From positions 1 through 64,000 of the forward strand of contig CALSCO010000649.1 in assembly GCA_943704415.1 (NCBI GenBank): a stretch of 64,000 nt of DNA, given 5' to 3'. The translations under genes and the position numbers were made by a program. The stretch comes from Parvularia atlantis. Its lineage: Eukaryota > Opisthokonta > Rotosphaerida. Below are positions 62,011 through 64,000 of this stretch, piece by piece (positions within the stretch are counted from its first letter, which is position 1; every line of letters begins with the position of its first letter). The notes beneath the pieces were generated by a model. It had not been told where the DNA came from. It did no database searches and saw only the letters and a list, made by a program, of their open reading frames with translations.

Positions 62011-64000
62011 TCACATGACACGGTTGTCGACCTGCTCAAAGACACTCTCGAGCAGCGTGTGGCCGTTGATGAGCTTGGTCGTGGCGATGATGTAGTCGCG
62101 TTGCCCTACAACAGCCGGTCGGCGTTCAAACTCACGCATGCCCCGACGCGACGCACCCTCCTGCTGCTGCGCCAGGAACCGCAGCGCCGCAATCTCCGTG
62201 AACGTGCACCCGCCCAGGAAGAAGACCATCGTCACCTTGGGCGCGGCCGCCCCGCCAAAGTTGCCTGCGCACGCGCCTGTCAGTTACCGCCGACCAATCA
62301 CAAGCGCGCCCACGCACGCTTCATCTGCAGCCCCGCCGGCAGGGCCTGCGTCTCCTCAAAGGTCGGCCCGGGCAGTACCTTGAGCGCGTCCTCGATCGAC
62401 TTCCACCCGCCCTTGGCGTTGAGGTTCTGCACGAGGCGGACCGAGAGCGGCGCGTAGCCCGAGTAGACGTAGGCGATGTCGTCGGGCTCGCGCTCGTTGA
62501 TCTCGTCCACGACCAGGCGCAGGCTCTGCGGCCACCAGGCGTCAGCAAACGCACGGCACACGGCGGGAAGCGCACTTTGCGGATCGCCGGGTAGGCGTTC
62601 TTGCCCTCGCTCTTCTTCAGCAGACCGACCTTCTCAAGGTTGTTGAGCGTGAAGATCTTCTCGTAGCCGTAAGACTGCGCACGGCACTGTCAGCTCCGCC
62701 GCCGCGCGCGCACAACCCGCACGACGCGCGTGCCTGCAGGATGTCGCGCCGCAGCGACTCGAGCACCTTGGGCTTGAGCCCGTTGCTCGTGAGCGAGTAC
62801 AGGCACAGCAGCCGCAGCACCTGCCACCCCTGTTCAGCCTCCAAAGTTCGCTCACCTGGCCGCGCAGCACCTTTGTCAGCGGCTCCTGCTTGTAGATCAG
62901 CTCCTCGATGTACTCGACGTTGAGCGGGTTGTCGGTGCCACTGACTAGGTCTGCTTGCGCAATCAGCTTGCGCTCACTGCTGCAGGCGCGCGCACTTTGC
63001 TCGACCTCGAGCTTGCGGTGAAACTCGACATCGCGCGTCACGTTCGAGATCTGCTCAGCGATATTTGTGTCTAAACGCGCCCACACGCGTGAGCAGCAGC
63101 AGAGCACGCGCGCCGCGACCGCACGCACGGATGCGCAGCGACTGGTGCTCCATCTGAATCGACGTCAGCTTGCCGATAAACTCGCGGATCTGCGACACGG
63201 TCTTGGCCGCGTGGCGCTCCTGCAGGCGGGCCGTGAGCGCTCGCCTTATTGCGCGACATGCACGTGCCTCGTACTCGGCGTTGATGCGCTTGGCCGACTT
63301 GTTCAGAATCGGGCCGACGACGGCAAAGTTCTTGTCGCGCAGCTGTGTGCCGCACGCGTCACAAGCCGTGTCGCCTCGCCAGTGCCACGCACTCCGCGGT
63401 AGAGCGAGTCTGAGCCAAACAGGCCGATCTTGCGCCGGTCCTTCTGGCCGGTGATGGCCGGGTCGAGGTCGACGTAGGCTGCGCGCACCGCGCGTCAGCG
63501 GCACGATATTGCCGAGAGCGCGCACCACGCACAGTTCTGGATCCCGTACAACTCGTCGATCAGGCCCTCGTACGTCAGCTGCGAGCACATCGGCGTGATC
63601 ATGTCCTGCGACGCACACGCACGTGAGCGTCGCGCCGTCCATAGCATGTCATGCGCACCACGCTGCGGTCGATCAGCACAAGGTTGTCAATCTCGGGCGC
63701 GACCTGGGCGTCGTCCGCGCCGACCTCGCGGCGCATACGCAAGATCATGTCTGTGACCATCTGGCGCCAGCAGTGTCAGCGATACCGTACAACGTCGCCG
63801 GTTGGGCCCACCCGCGCGCAGTGGCCCTTGCCGTGGATCCTGGGGATGATGCCAAAGAGCGACTGCAGGCGCATGAGCGAGCGCGCGACGTAGTACAGCG
63901 ACGTGCGGTCGCCCTCCTGCGTGGGCGGTCAGTCGTGGCTGCATGACCGGTGGGCGCAGGTCGCACCAGGAAAAACTCGCGGAAGGATGTGTCGATCTCG
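62011..64000 (-). CDS. VPS33: VPS33 (Sec1/Munc18 family), 5' end beyond window
   Basis: SM-family core subunit of the HOPS and CORVET tethers; it templates SNARE assembly at endosomes and lysosomes. From the right edge: [197 protein letters not shown] and [20 protein letters not shown]. The order matches animal VPS33A. More than 12 exons here; the N-terminal part lies beyond 64000. Confidence 0.93.

Overview
This is a nuclear window of a compact, very GC-rich (by eye about two thirds G+C) unicellular eukaryote. About 33 protein genes lie on both strands in 64 kb. Nearly all are cut by short introns of about 40-80 nt that begin GTGCGT/GTGCGC, carry a CTGAC, CTCAC or CTAAC branch-like box, and end GCAG. 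Stops are standard. The gene set (WASHC1, RMC1, TGFBRAP1/VPS3, TALE homeobox, RasGAP, HFM1, BUB2-like TBC, BCAS2, TMA7) fits a protist on the amorphean side (apusomonad, nucleariid/fonticulid or amoebozoan-like), but the sequence alone does not fix the lineage. No rRNA, tRNA, CRISPR, virus-like element or transposon was recognised.

Layout. 1-11.5 kb: RMC1 (minus, running off the left edge), ArfGAP-UBA (plus), RhoGAP (minus), a mitochondrial PPR-like protein (plus). 11.5-16.2 kb: SF3A1 (minus) and an ARID-LRR fusion (plus) sharing a CCAAT/TGACGT promoter. 16.3-22.2 kb: a large unfamiliar minus-strand gene made of five tandem two-exon cassettes, followed by a cold-shock-like region and a C2H2 finger. 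This is the most novel item here. 22.2-28 kb: an intronless RlmM-like methyltransferase, BUB2-like TBC, ANK-SAM-VHL-like protein, BCAS2 and TMA7. 28-41.5 kb: HFM1/MER3 helicase, UMP-CMP kinase with a mitochondrial leader, a small unknown, GT92 glycosyltransferase, membrane-anchored sulfatase, WASHC1 and SRP19. 41.5-50 kb: SNX-BAR, WBP4-like, TALE homeobox, MAPK-phosphatase-like DUSP, TPT/SLC35 transporter and TTC36. 50-64 kb: C2-C2-C1-RasGAP, TGFBRAP1/VPS3, PDZ protein, MED9, an unresolved stretch, a RING protein, a PAP2 phosphatase and VPS33 (minus, running off the right edge).

The genes do not form an operon-like pathway, but endosome/lysosome traffic is heavily represented: RMC1 (Rab7 activation), TGFBRAP1 and VPS33 (CORVET/HOPS), SNX-BAR, WASHC1 and ArfGAP. 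Splicing factors (SF3A1, BCAS2, WBP4-like) recur too. Gene spacing is extremely tight, down to 13 bp between same-strand genes. Gene models were built by eye from conserved protein blocks joined at plausible GT/AG sites. Exon edges given as numbers were counted from the sequence. Where an edge or start is uncertain this is stated.
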